DNA of 12,582 bases from an uncultured Actinomycetes bacterium (GTDB lineage: Bacteria > Actinomycetota > Actinomycetes > Nanopelagicales > Nanopelagicaceae). The notes below the pieces were generated by a model. That model was not told where the DNA came from, did not search any database, and worked only from the letters and a program-made list of their open reading frames with translations. The stretch spans positions 1 through 12,582 of the forward strand of contig CAIZGZ010000138.1 of the NCBI GenBank assembly GCA_903932695.1, written 5' to 3'. Below are positions 1 to 6,256 of this stretch, piece after piece; position 1 is the stretch's first letter; every line of letters starts with the position of its first letter. The position numbers were made by a program, and so were the translations under genes.

Positions 1-2028
1 GATGCCGACAAGGTCTTGATCAAGGAGATCAAAGCAAAGGGTCTGCTCTTCAAGCAGCTTCAATTTGAGCACTCCTACCCGCACTGCTGGCGTTGTCATA
101 CTCCATTGATGTATTACGCACAACCATCGTGGTACATCCGCACCACCGCAATTAAAGATGCGTTGATTGCTCAGAATGCGAAGACCGATTGGCACCCTGA
201 GACGATCAAGACTGGTCGGTTCGGCGATTGGCTCGAGAACAACATTGACTGGGCGGTCTCTCGTAATCGTTACTGGGGAACTCCGTTGCCATTGTGGCGC
301 TGCCCAGATGACCATATCCATTGCGTTGGTTCACTTGCAGAACTCTCTGCGCTGAGCGGACGCGAGCTCTCCGCGATGGACCCACATCGACCATTCGTCG
401 ATGACATTACCTTCCCATGCCCCGAGTGCGCTCAGACCAGCACCCGAGTCAGCGAAGTCATCGACTGCTGGTATGACTCTGGCGCGATGCCATTTGCACA
501 ATGGGGCTACCCACATCAACCAGGTTCGGTTGAAGCCTTCCAAGCGGCATATCCCGCTGACTTTATCGCCGAGGCGATCGATCAGACTCGTGGTTGGTTC
601 TACACCTTAATGACGATCGGCACTCTCGTCTTTGATCAATCTTCATACAAGACCGTCCTCTGCCTCGGACATATCCTGGATAAAGATGGTCGCAAAATGA
701 GTAAGCACCTTGGCAATGTACTGCAGCCAATTCCACTCATGGATCAACATGGCGCGGATGCGGTTCGTTGGTACATGTTGGCAGCGGGTTCACCATGGAG
801 CGCTCGTCGAGTCGGCCATGATGCGCTCTCTGATGTTGTCCGAAAGACGCTGCTTACCTATTGGAACACCGTCTCGTTCTTTACTCTCTACGCCAACGCT
901 GCCGACTTCACGCTCTCGAGTAGCCACGCTCAATCCGAGAACACGATGGATAAGTGGATTAACTCGGAGCTCAATGCGCTCATCACACGCGTCGATGAGG
1001 CTTACGCGGCCTTTGACTCACAAGAGGCAGGGCGTCTGCTTGCGGCATTTATCGATGATCTCTCCAATTGGTACGTGCGTCGATCTCGTCGCCGCTTCTG
1101 GGATGGCCAGAGCGATGCGCTCCATACTCTCTACAACTGCCTCAAAGTACTCACCCAACTCATGGCTCCGATGGTTCCATTCATCACAGAACATGTCTGG
1201 CAAGTTCTTATCCGTGAAGGCGAGAGCGACGCGCCAGAATCGGTCCACCTCTCTTCATTCCCGGTTGCAGATCACTCCCAGATCAATGACCAACTTGGCG
1301 CAGATGTTGCACTCTCTCGTCGCCTGGTCGAACTTGGTCGCGCGGCGCGCGCTGAATCAAAGATCAAAATTCGTCAACCGCTCTCCCGCGCGCTCGTATC
1401 GGCGCCTGGCTTTGCTCAGATGGATGGCGAGATTCGCGAACAGATTCTCGATGAACTCAACGTGATCGCCGTCGATGAACTCTCATCGCAGAGCGCTGAT
1501 TTGGTGAGCGTTGCCATCAAGGCAAATTTCCGCAACATCGGTGCGCGCTATGGCGCTGATGTGCAGGCGATTGCCGCAGCTATCGCTGCGAGCGATGCGG
1601 CAGAGTTGGTCAAGCAATTGCGCAGCACTCACAGCGCGCAGATTCGCTACGGCCAGAACGAGAGCCAGGTTGCAGAAATTACGCTCGAAGATCTCGTCGT
1701 CACCGAAACTCCTAAGGAAGGTTGGTCATACGCCAGCCATAGTGGAGAGTCGGTTGCCCTAGACCTCACATTGACACCAGAGTTACTGCGCGCCGGATTG
1801 ATGCGAGAAGTTATTCGCACCATTCAGGAAGAGCGTAAAAGTGCTGGCTTTGATATCAGTGATCGAATTATCGTCGAGTGGTCAGCTGGAGCCGATGTTG
1901 CTGCGGCGATCGCCCAATACTCCACCGAGATCTGCGCTGAAGTTCTCGCTCTCGAACTGCGAGAGAGTGACGAACTGAGTTCAGCTACCAATGAGATCGG
2001 ACTCTCGCTCGCACTTACTCGGGCTTAG
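1..2028 (+). CDS. ileS: Isoleucyl-tRNA synthetase, C-terminal part (5' end outside window)
   Basis: Class I aminoacyl-tRNA synthetase that charges tRNA-Ile with isoleucine in the cytoplasm. The frame is open from base 1, so this is the last 675 codons of a protein usually about 1,040 residues long in Actinobacteria; the HIGH motif and most of the CP1 editing domain lie upstream. Visible here are the stretch W-Y-I-R-T-T after the editing domain, N-R-Y-W-G-T-P-L-P at about 270-296, the paired cysteines C-W-R-C and C-P-E-C (probably zinc-binding), Q-T-R-G-W-F-Y, and the KMSKS loop in the form K-M-S-K-H at 694-708. The anticodon-binding domain follows. The C-terminus has no cysteine-rich zinc finger, which fits the IleRS2-like type rather than the E. 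coli type. The stop is TAG at 2026-2028. It runs convergently with the dcw genes and ends 22 bases from the yggT stop. The TTG at 16 is internal, not a start. Confidence 0.97.
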   Translation, partial: DADKVLIKEIKAKGLLFKQLQFEHSYPHCWRCHTPLMYYAQPSWYIRTTAIKDALIAQNAKTDWHPETIKTGRFGDWLENNIDWAVSRNRYWGTPLPLWRCPDDHIHCVGSLAELSALSGRELSAMDPHRPFVDDITFPCPECAQTSTRVSEVIDCWYDSGAMPFAQWGYPHQPGSVEAFQAAYPADFIAEAIDQTRGWFYTLMTIGTLVFDQSSYKTVLCLGHILDKDGRKMSKHLGNVLQPIPLMDQHGADAVRWYMLAAGSPWSARRVGHDALSDVVRKTLLTYWNTVSFFTLYANAADFTLSSSHAQSENTMDKWINSELNALITRVDEAYAAFDSQEAGRLLAAFIDDLSNWYVRRSRRRFWDGQSDALHTLYNCLKVLTQLMAPMVPFITEHVWQVLIREGESDAPESVHLSSFPVADHSQINDQLGADVALSRRLVELGRAARAESKIKIRQPLSRALVSAPGFAQMDGEIREQILDELNVIAVDELSSQSADLVSVAIKANFRNIGARYGADVQAIAAAIAASDAAELVKQLRSTHSAQIRYGQNESQVAEITLEDLVVTETPKEGWSYASHSGESVALDLTLTPELLRAGLMREVIRTIQEERKSAGFDISDRIIVEWSAGADVAAAIAQYSTEICAEVLALELRESDELSSATNEIGLSLALTRA

Positions 2029-2050
2029 TCGAGCTGCACAGCAGATCCGA
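2029..2050. other. Convergent intergenic junction ileS/yggT
   Basis: Only 22 bases separate the ileS stop from the yggT stop. I see no hairpin followed by a T-run on either strand; the best is a weak 4-base-pair inverted repeat, GCTG-CA-CAGC. If there is no terminator here, transcripts from the two sides would run into each other's 3' ends, or termination would be Rho-dependent. Confidence 0.5.
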
Positions 2051-2335
2051 TTAGTGGATTCGTTGTGCCAATGAGATCAGGGTCTGGACGACGATAAAGA
2101 CTGCGATAAAGGAGAGGTCGATCGCCACGGGACCTAGCCGAAGTGGCGGGATGAAACGACGAACGAATCGCATCACTGGATCGGTCACGCCATAGACAAA
2201 TTCGGCTACAACGAGAACTATGCCGCGTGGTCGAAAAGATGGCGAGAACATTCGCACGTAATCAAAGATCACTCGACCAAAGAGGGCGAGCAGAAATATC
2301 TGCAGAACCCAGATAACGATAGATTGAATAATCAT
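2051..2335 (-). CDS. yggT: YggT family small membrane protein
   Basis: A 94-residue integral membrane protein of the YggT (YlmG-like) family. Two hydrophobic segments are visible, at about residues 5-22 and 70-88. Between them is a basic stretch that includes the family-like motif D-P-V-M-R-F-V-R-R-F-I-P-P-L-R. The function of the family is not settled: links to division-site and membrane organisation rest largely on its constant position beside sepF, which is also seen here. The ATG start lies 23 bases after the sepF stop and follows a GGGGAGG ribosome binding site that overlaps a palindrome (listed separately). It is the last gene of the minus-strand run, where many actinobacterial clusters continue into divIVA. 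The length is normal for the family. Confidence 0.9.
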   Translation of the reverse strand: MIIQSIVIWVLQIFLLALFGRVIFDYVRMFSPSFRPRGIVLVVAEFVYGVTDPVMRFVRRFIPPLRLGPVAIDLSFIAVFIVVQTLISLAQRIH

Positions 2336-2340
2336 CTAGC

Positions 2341-2354
2341 CTCCCCAGCTGGGG
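2341..2354 (-). promoter_or_regulatory. yggT ribosome binding site embedded in a 12-base palindrome
   Basis: On the minus strand the sepF-yggT gap contains the perfect palindrome CCCCAGCTGGGG (2343-2354). Its right arm supplies the first Gs of the Shine-Dalgarno sequence GGGGAGG, which ends four bases before the yggT ATG. As RNA it could fold as a four-pair GC stem with an AGCT loop, partly masking the ribosome binding site; as DNA it could be a dyad protein site. The sequence is certain, but a regulatory role is inference. Confidence 0.45.
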
Positions 2355-2358
2355 TGAA

Positions 2359-2886
2359 TCAGCTCTGGTTAAAGAGGCTGGCTTCGGTGACTGCCGCTTT
2401 AGATTCGGTGCTCACGCGAACATTGGGTGGCGTCAAGAGAAATACCTTCGAAGTCACGCGCTCGATACTTCCGTGATGACCAAAGACAAGTCCTGATGCA
2501 AAATCCACGAGGCGCTTTCGCTCAGACTCTTCCATATCGGTGAGATTCATCAATACTGGCTGACCCTCGCGATATCGCTCGCCGACATTGCGTGCCTCGT
2601 TATAGAAGCGTGGGTGGATGGTGAAGATCTGATCCATGATCGGCATGCTGGTTGCTACTGGGGCAATCGGCAGCGCTTCTTGAGCAACGCTTGGACGCGC
2701 CTGAATTGGGGCGGCTACTGGTGCAGGAGAGAAACTTGGTGCTGGCGTAAAGGATGGGCGGGCCTGAGCTTGGGGCACAGCGCGAACATTGCGACGTGGC
2801 TCCTCGACCGGAACAGCGAGTTCTAGCTCTTCATCTTGGTCAACGAGACCGAGGTAATTTGCCGCTTTTTTAAATACATTAGCCAT
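2359..2886 (-). CDS. sepF: Cell division protein SepF
   Basis: Membrane anchor and cross-linker of FtsZ filaments at the division septum; in Actinobacteria it takes the role that FtsA has elsewhere. The protein has 175 residues. An N-terminal amphipathic segment (M-A-N-V-F-K-K-A-A-N-Y-L-G-L-V) is the likely membrane-binding helix, followed by an acidic patch. A flexible Pro/Ala-rich linker spans about residues 30-85 and contains Q-A-R-P-S twice. The SepF fold follows from about residue 86 to 165, with I-H-P-R-F-Y-N-E-A, a V-L-M-N-L-T-D strand, R-L-V-D-F-A-S-G-L-V-F-G and V-F-L-L-T-P-P-N-V. The ATG start is fixed by an in-frame stop 12 bases upstream, but no good Shine-Dalgarno sequence precedes it, so translation may depend on coupling to yggS, whose stop lies 21 bases upstream. 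Confidence 0.95.
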   Translation of the reverse strand: MANVFKKAANYLGLVDQDEELELAVPVEEPRRNVRAVPQAQARPSFTPAPSFSPAPVAAPIQARPSVAQEALPIAPVATSMPIMDQIFTIHPRFYNEARNVGERYREGQPVLMNLTDMEESERKRLVDFASGLVFGHHGSIERVTSKVFLLTPPNVRVSTESKAAVTEASLFNQS

Positions 2887-2907
2887 GGCGAAAGTTTAAG
2901 CCAGGGC

Positions 2908-3585
2908 TCACCTGGAACCGAGGATTGAACTTCCTACGCGAATATGTGTCGCTCCGTGGGCGATAGCGGCTTCAAAATCTCCACTCATCCCCATCGATAG
3001 GCAAGTAAGGGTCGGATGCGCCGTGCGCACCTGCGTACTCAATCCAGCGACAATCTCAAAGGCTTGAGCCGCTTGCATTGATTGTGGGGCAACCGTCATG
3101 AGTCCGATCGTCTTGCCGTACACCGACTGCGGAAGCGATTCGATAAATCGAAGCAAGTCGCTGGGGGCAACCCCGCCACGATCGGTTCGCTCGGGCTCCA
3201 AATTTACTTGCAGAAAAAACTCCGGTAACTCAAGCCGATCGGCCAAGGTGGCGAATTTCTCGGCATGGGAGAGTTGGTCGAGTGAATGCACGACGGCCGC
3301 CCACGAAGCGATTGAAGCAATCTTGCGTCCTTGAATCTGGCCTTGAAAATGCCACCTGATATCTGAAGTTAGGAGCGCTGACTTCTCGCTCCCCTCTTGG
3401 TCGCGATTTTCGCCACAATCTCGTACACCTAATTCATAGAGTAGCTGGGCATCGCTGGCTGGAAAATTTTTGGTCACGACAATCAGAGTGGGTGCATCGC
3501 CGCTTCCCCTAGCGCGAAATGCTGCGTGGACCCGGTTGTGAACCGACTCAAGGTTGGCTTGCAGCTCGCTTTGACGTTCACTCAT
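2908..3585 (-). CDS. yggS: YggS/PLPBP family pyridoxal phosphate homeostasis protein
   Basis: A 225-residue cytosolic single-domain TIM-barrel protein that binds pyridoxal 5'-phosphate and helps keep PLP and amino acid pools balanced; no enzymatic reaction is established for the family. Family landmarks are the PLP lysine in L-I-V-V-T-K-N (Lys39), G-E-N-R-D-Q-E, W-H-F-Q-G-Q-I-Q-G-R-K, L-Q-V-N-L-E, G-L-M-T-V-A-P, and the phosphate-binding end L-S-M-G-M-S-G-D-F-E-A-A-I through R-V-G-S-S-I-L-G. The length is typical. Its ATG overlaps the pgeF stop as ATGA (3582-3585), implying translational coupling. Presence between ftsZ and sepF is a standing actinobacterial and firmicute arrangement whose reason is unclear. 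Confidence 0.95.
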   Translation of the reverse strand: MSERQSELQANLESVHNRVHAAFRARGSGDAPTLIVVTKNFPASDAQLLYELGVRDCGENRDQEGSEKSALLTSDIRWHFQGQIQGRKIASIASWAAVVHSLDQLSHAEKFATLADRLELPEFFLQVNLEPERTDRGGVAPSDLLRFIESLPQSVYGKTIGLMTVAPQSMQAAQAFEIVAGLSTQVRTAHPTLTCLSMGMSGDFEAAIAHGATHIRVGSSILGSR

Positions 3586-4190
3586 AACGTGACAACGCTT
3601 ACCTGTCGCTTAGTGGTTGCGTCACGTCGATACGAAAAGTACTCAACGCTCTCCTTTGTGCAGATATCGCGCACCACCGCTGAGACACCATATGCCGCTA
3701 ATTGAGCTATCGCTCCGGAGCGAAGATCGAGGCAGTGACGGTCAGAGTTGGTGGCGCTTGCCGGAACCTGGCTGACAAAATCGGCATACATTGTGGGAGC
3801 CACTTCGTAACATTCAGAGCAGATCGCCGGTCCGATAGTCGCGGCAATGTCGCGAGCTCCGAGCTCTTGCATCTGAAGAATCGTTTTCTCAATTATGCCG
3901 TTGCCTACTCCAATTCGACCGGCATGAACTGCGGCGACTGCGACATCACTGGCGAGCAGAATAGGGAGGCAATCTGCAGTGAGCACAGCAAGGCTCAGAC
4001 CTTTAGTTGTTGTGACTAGCGCATCGGCATCGGGAATGCGATCTGCGTTCTCTACCACCACGACTTGATCGCTATGACTCTGATTCATAAATGCAATCGG
4101 ACTGCCACTTAACAGATTTTGAAGATCCTGCCGAGCAACTTCCACCTTCATATCACCGGCATCAACGCCGGTAAATAAGGTTCGCGCCAT
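3582..4190 (-). CDS. pgeF: Peptidoglycan editing factor, PgeF/YfiH (YlmD) family
   Basis: Member of the family once called laccase-like or polyphenol oxidase. In E. coli, YfiH prevents wrong amino acids (such as Ser for L-Ala) from persisting in muropeptides, and other homologues show purine nucleoside phosphorylase or adenosine deaminase activity. The three metal/active-site residues are in their usual motifs: His39 in Q-S-H-S-D, Cys74 in T-A-D-C-L-P, and His89 in A-V-H-A-G-R. Also present are A-D-A-L-V-T, I-G-P-A-I-C-S-E-C-Y-E-V and F-S-Y-R-R-D near the end. At 202 residues it is shorter than the usual 240-260: the N-terminal segment between F-T and the Q-x-H motif is condensed, lacking the common F-T-T-R-x-G-G-V-S...L-N-L-G stretch. 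The ATG lies 8 bases after the ftsZ stop. Position next to ftsZ and the ligases fits a cell wall role. Confidence 0.92.
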   Translation of the reverse strand: MARTLFTGVDAGDMKVEVARQDLQNLLSGSPIAFMNQSHSDQVVVVENADRIPDADALVTTTKGLSLAVLTADCLPILLASDVAVAAVHAGRIGVGNGIIEKTILQMQELGARDIAATIGPAICSECYEVAPTMYADFVSQVPASATNSDRHCLDLRSGAIAQLAAYGVSAVVRDICTKESVEYFSYRRDATTKRQVSVVTL

Positions 4191-4198
4191 GAGCGCTC

Positions 4199-5353
4199 TT
4201 ACTTCATGAAATCAGGGACATCAATCTCATCATCGCCCGCTACCTCTTCGAAGGTAATCAGACGACGAGGTGGGATTGTGAATTCCTGAGTATCTTCAAC
4301 GTTGCGTGGGTCGAGCGCCACTGCAATCGGATCATTTGCCGCAATCGGATCAGCTTGGCCTGAGAGCGCTGCTGCATCAATCGTCGGCATTGAAACCTTC
4401 TTAGGCTCGCCACCATCAAAGCCTGCTGCGATTACAGTGATGCGCACTTCATCACCTAGAGCATCGTCAATGACGGTGCCAAAGATGATATTTGCATCTG
4501 GGTGGGCCGACTTTGCTACCAATTCGGCAGCCTCGCTCAATTCAAAGAGACCAAGATCCGAGCCACCGGCGATCGAGAGCAGGACACCACGCGCGCCATC
4601 AATCGAGGCTTCCAGAAGAGGGCTTGCAATGGCGAGTTCTGCAGCGCGTGAAGCTCGAGCTTCGCCTCGTGCTGAACCGATACCCATCAGTGCTGAACCA
4701 GCGCCCGCCATCACACTCTTCACATCTGCAAAGTCGAGATTAATTAATCCTGGTGTTGTAATGAGATCGGTAATTCCTTGGACACCCGAGAGGAGAACCT
4801 GGTCTGCGCTACGGAATGCTTCAACTGCGGTAATCGAACGATCAGAGATTGCAAGCAAGCGATCGTTAGGAATAACGATCAGGGTATCTACCTCTGCGCG
4901 AAGTTTTTCAATTCCTTCTTCAGCCTGAGTTGTGCGGTGCTTTGCTTCGAACGAGAAGGGCTTTGTCACAACACCTACGGTCAGTGCGCCAAGATCTTTC
5001 GCAACCTTTGCTACGACTGGTGCACCTCCTGTACCTGTGCCGCCACCCTCACCTGCGGTTACGAAGACCATATCTGCGCCGCGAAGTACTTCTTCAATTT
5101 CTTCGATGTGATCTAGTGCAGCCTGACGTCCAACTTCGGGAGCAGCTCCAGCACCAAGACCGCGAGTTGATTGACGGCCGATATCGAGTTTTACATCTGC
5201 ATCACTCATGATGAGTTGTTGCGCATCCGTATTGATCGCGATGAATTCAACACCCTTTAATCCAGCTTCAATCATGCGATTGACAGCGTTAACGCCACCA
5301 CCACCAATGCCTACTACTTTGATGACGGCTAGATAATTTTGCGGTGTTGCCAC
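4199..5353 (-). CDS. ftsZ: Cell division protein FtsZ
   Basis: Tubulin-like GTPase that forms the Z-ring at mid-cell. It has 384 residues, normal for Actinobacteria. The GTP-binding domain includes V-V-G-I-G-G-G-G-V-N-A-V-N-R-M (residues 13-27) and the tubulin signature G-G-G-T-G-T-G-G (103-110). The T7 catalytic loop N-L-D-F-A-D-V is at 205-211, with the aspartates that complete the neighbouring subunit's active site. After the second domain a linker of roughly 50 residues leads to the conserved C-terminal peptide D-E-I-D-V-P-D-F-M-K, the expected contact site for SepF and FtsW. The start is GTG (5351-5353), supported by AAGGAG nine bases upstream. It is the only gene here with a long leader of its own (147 bases), so it is probably transcribed separately as well as by read-through from ftsQ. 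Confidence 0.98.
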   Translation of the reverse strand: MATPQNYLAVIKVVGIGGGGVNAVNRMIEAGLKGVEFIAINTDAQQLIMSDADVKLDIGRQSTRGLGAGAAPEVGRQAALDHIEEIEEVLRGADMVFVTAGEGGGTGTGGAPVVAKVAKDLGALTVGVVTKPFSFEAKHRTTQAEEGIEKLRAEVDTLIVIPNDRLLAISDRSITAVEAFRSADQVLLSGVQGITDLITTPGLINLDFADVKSVMAGAGSALMGIGSARGEARASRAAELAIASPLLEASIDGARGVLLSIAGGSDLGLFELSEAAELVAKSAHPDANIIFGTVIDDALGDEVRITVIAAGFDGGEPKKVSMPTIDAAALSGQADPIAANDPIAVALDPRNVEDTQEFTIPPRRLITFEEVAGDDEIDVPDFMK

Positions 5354-5362
5354 GGTATGCCT

Positions 5363-5368
5363 CTCCTT
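5363..5368 (-). promoter_or_regulatory. Strong ribosome binding site of ftsZ
   Basis: AAGGAG on the minus strand, nine bases before the GTG start. It is among the best Shine-Dalgarno matches in the window and fixes the non-ATG start of ftsZ, which needs high expression. Confidence 0.8.
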
Positions 5369-5419
5369 GGACTCTTAATCTCTACTTGAGACTTTGAGCA
5401 CGGTGAAATCTGATGCGTA

Positions 5420-5448
5420 AAAGTAGGACGAGCAGCAGGTCCAATCAA
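5420..5448 (-). promoter_or_regulatory. Candidate housekeeping promoter for ftsZ
   Basis: On the minus strand, TTGATT (5448-5443) and TACTTT (5425-5420) are separated by exactly 17 bases. These match a sigma-70/SigA-type -35 (4 of 6) and the actinobacterial TAnnnT form of the -10. Transcription would begin near 5413, giving a leader of about 60 bases. A separate ftsZ promoter between ftsQ and ftsZ is common in Actinobacteria. The call is from pattern and position only. Confidence 0.45.
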
Positions 5449-5478
5449 TGACCGACACGATGAATGGCACACTCAATA

Positions 5479-5497
5479 CCTCAACGAATCGTTGAGG
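5479..5497 (-). terminator. Hairpin immediately downstream of ftsQ
   Basis: A near-perfect inverted repeat, CCTCAACG-ATT-CGTTGAGG on the minus strand, begins four bases after the ftsQ stop. It forms an eight-pair stem with a three-base loop. In the ftsQ direction it is followed by TATTGAG, a poor T-run. In the opposite direction it is followed by GTTTTAT, which looks more like an intrinsic terminator. It may be a weak attenuator or processing site that uncouples ftsZ from the upstream genes, or a stop for antisense transcripts. Confidence 0.5.
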
Positions 5498-5500
5498 GTT

Positions 5501-6256
5501 TTATTTCACCACAGGTGATAACGGAATCGAAAGATCCACTTCGTGAATTTTTGCGTTCTCTGGAAGTGCGAGCAGATGGCGTAAGACGCTCACTTTGAGT
5601 GGCAACGAGGAGGCATCCCCCCATTGCACAGTTAGCGCCGAATGCTTATCAAGTGAGAGCGCCATTGTTGCCGAGCTCGCAGATGAGATGACTAGCGAGC
5701 TCATCGCTTGGACCAGATCTGTTGGTAGACCGGAGAGCAACGTCGCCGCCAACTTTCGCGACGCGAGATCTTGGGTGGCAAAGGTGATAGCCGGAACATT
5801 TGGTGGAGTCACCGGTAGCTCAAAGAGCGTGCCGGATAAATCAAGGTAGTGAATGGTGCCATCGCTCGATTGAAATTGTGCCACCGGTGTCCGAGGCGTG
5901 ACCTTGACGGTGACCGCACGGGTGAGCCAATTTCGAGAGATCGATACTGCTTGAATCCAGTTATACGATCCTAGTGCGTGGTTGATATGCGCAACATTGA
6001 TGCGAGCGAGTGGCTGCCCCGTTGCAATCTCGGACGGCACAAGCGCTTGTTGGATCAACTGCTCTTCCGCCCCGGCATCAATCTCAATCTTCTGGATCGA
6101 CATGAGGCGCGACCAACCAAGTGAGTATGCGCTGACCGCCACGAGAATGATCAGCAAGAAGATTCCAGGGTATTTGCGAAGATCTCTTCGCGGTCTCTTT
6201 CGTCTTACAGATTGAAGCCGCTTACCGCGCTTTCTTGCCTTCACCTGCTTTGTCAA
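5501..6256 (-). CDS. ftsQ: Cell division protein FtsQ (POTRA domain)
   Basis: Bitopic membrane protein of the divisome that links FtsZ-side and peptidoglycan-synthesis-side components. Its 251 residues comprise a very basic cytoplasmic tail (about 1-29, rich in Lys/Arg), one transmembrane segment (about 31-48), a POTRA domain beginning at I-Q-K-I-E-I-D (about 53-120), and the FtsQ/DivIB beta domain, recognisable by S-R-N-W-L-T-R-A-V-T-V-K-V-T-P-R-T-P-V-A and the segment Y-L-D-L-S-G-T-L-F. The start is TTG (6254-6256), overlapping the murC stop as TTGA, with GAAGAG a few bases upstream; a GTG at codon 5 is an alternative. No ddl or murB lies between it and murC, as usual in Actinobacteria. A hairpin directly follows the stop. 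Confidence 0.94.
   Translation of the reverse strand: MTKQVKARKRGKRLQSVRRKRPRRDLRKYPGIFLLIILVAVSAYSLGWSRLMSIQKIEIDAGAEEQLIQQALVPSEIATGQPLARINVAHINHALGSYNWIQAVSISRNWLTRAVTVKVTPRTPVAQFQSSDGTIHYLDLSGTLFELPVTPPNVPAITFATQDLASRKLAATLLSGLPTDLVQAMSSLVISSASSATMALSLDKHSALTVQWGDASSLPLKVSVLRHLLALPENAKIHEVDLSIPLSPVVK

Noticed and set aside
710..1465. A 251-codon open frame on the plus strand inside ileS.
   Set aside because: It lies entirely within the ileS coding region in another frame, and its product is rich in Arg/Ser with no recognisable motif. It is a by-product of ileS codon bias.
2029..2050. Possible bidirectional terminator between ileS and yggT.
   Set aside because: Only a 4-base-pair stem (GCTG-CA-CAGC) could be drawn, and no T-run follows on either strand.
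3900..3940. PgeF lacks the Trp of the usual H-A-G-W-x-G motif (H-A-G-R-I-G here).
   Set aside because: The H-A-G-R variant is usual in actinobacterial members. The metal-binding His is kept.
4302..4928. A 208-codon open frame antisense to ftsZ, with a Ser/Ala-rich product.
   Set aside because: Its composition is the complement of ftsZ codons, with no ribosome binding site or family resemblance. It is a typical shadow frame.
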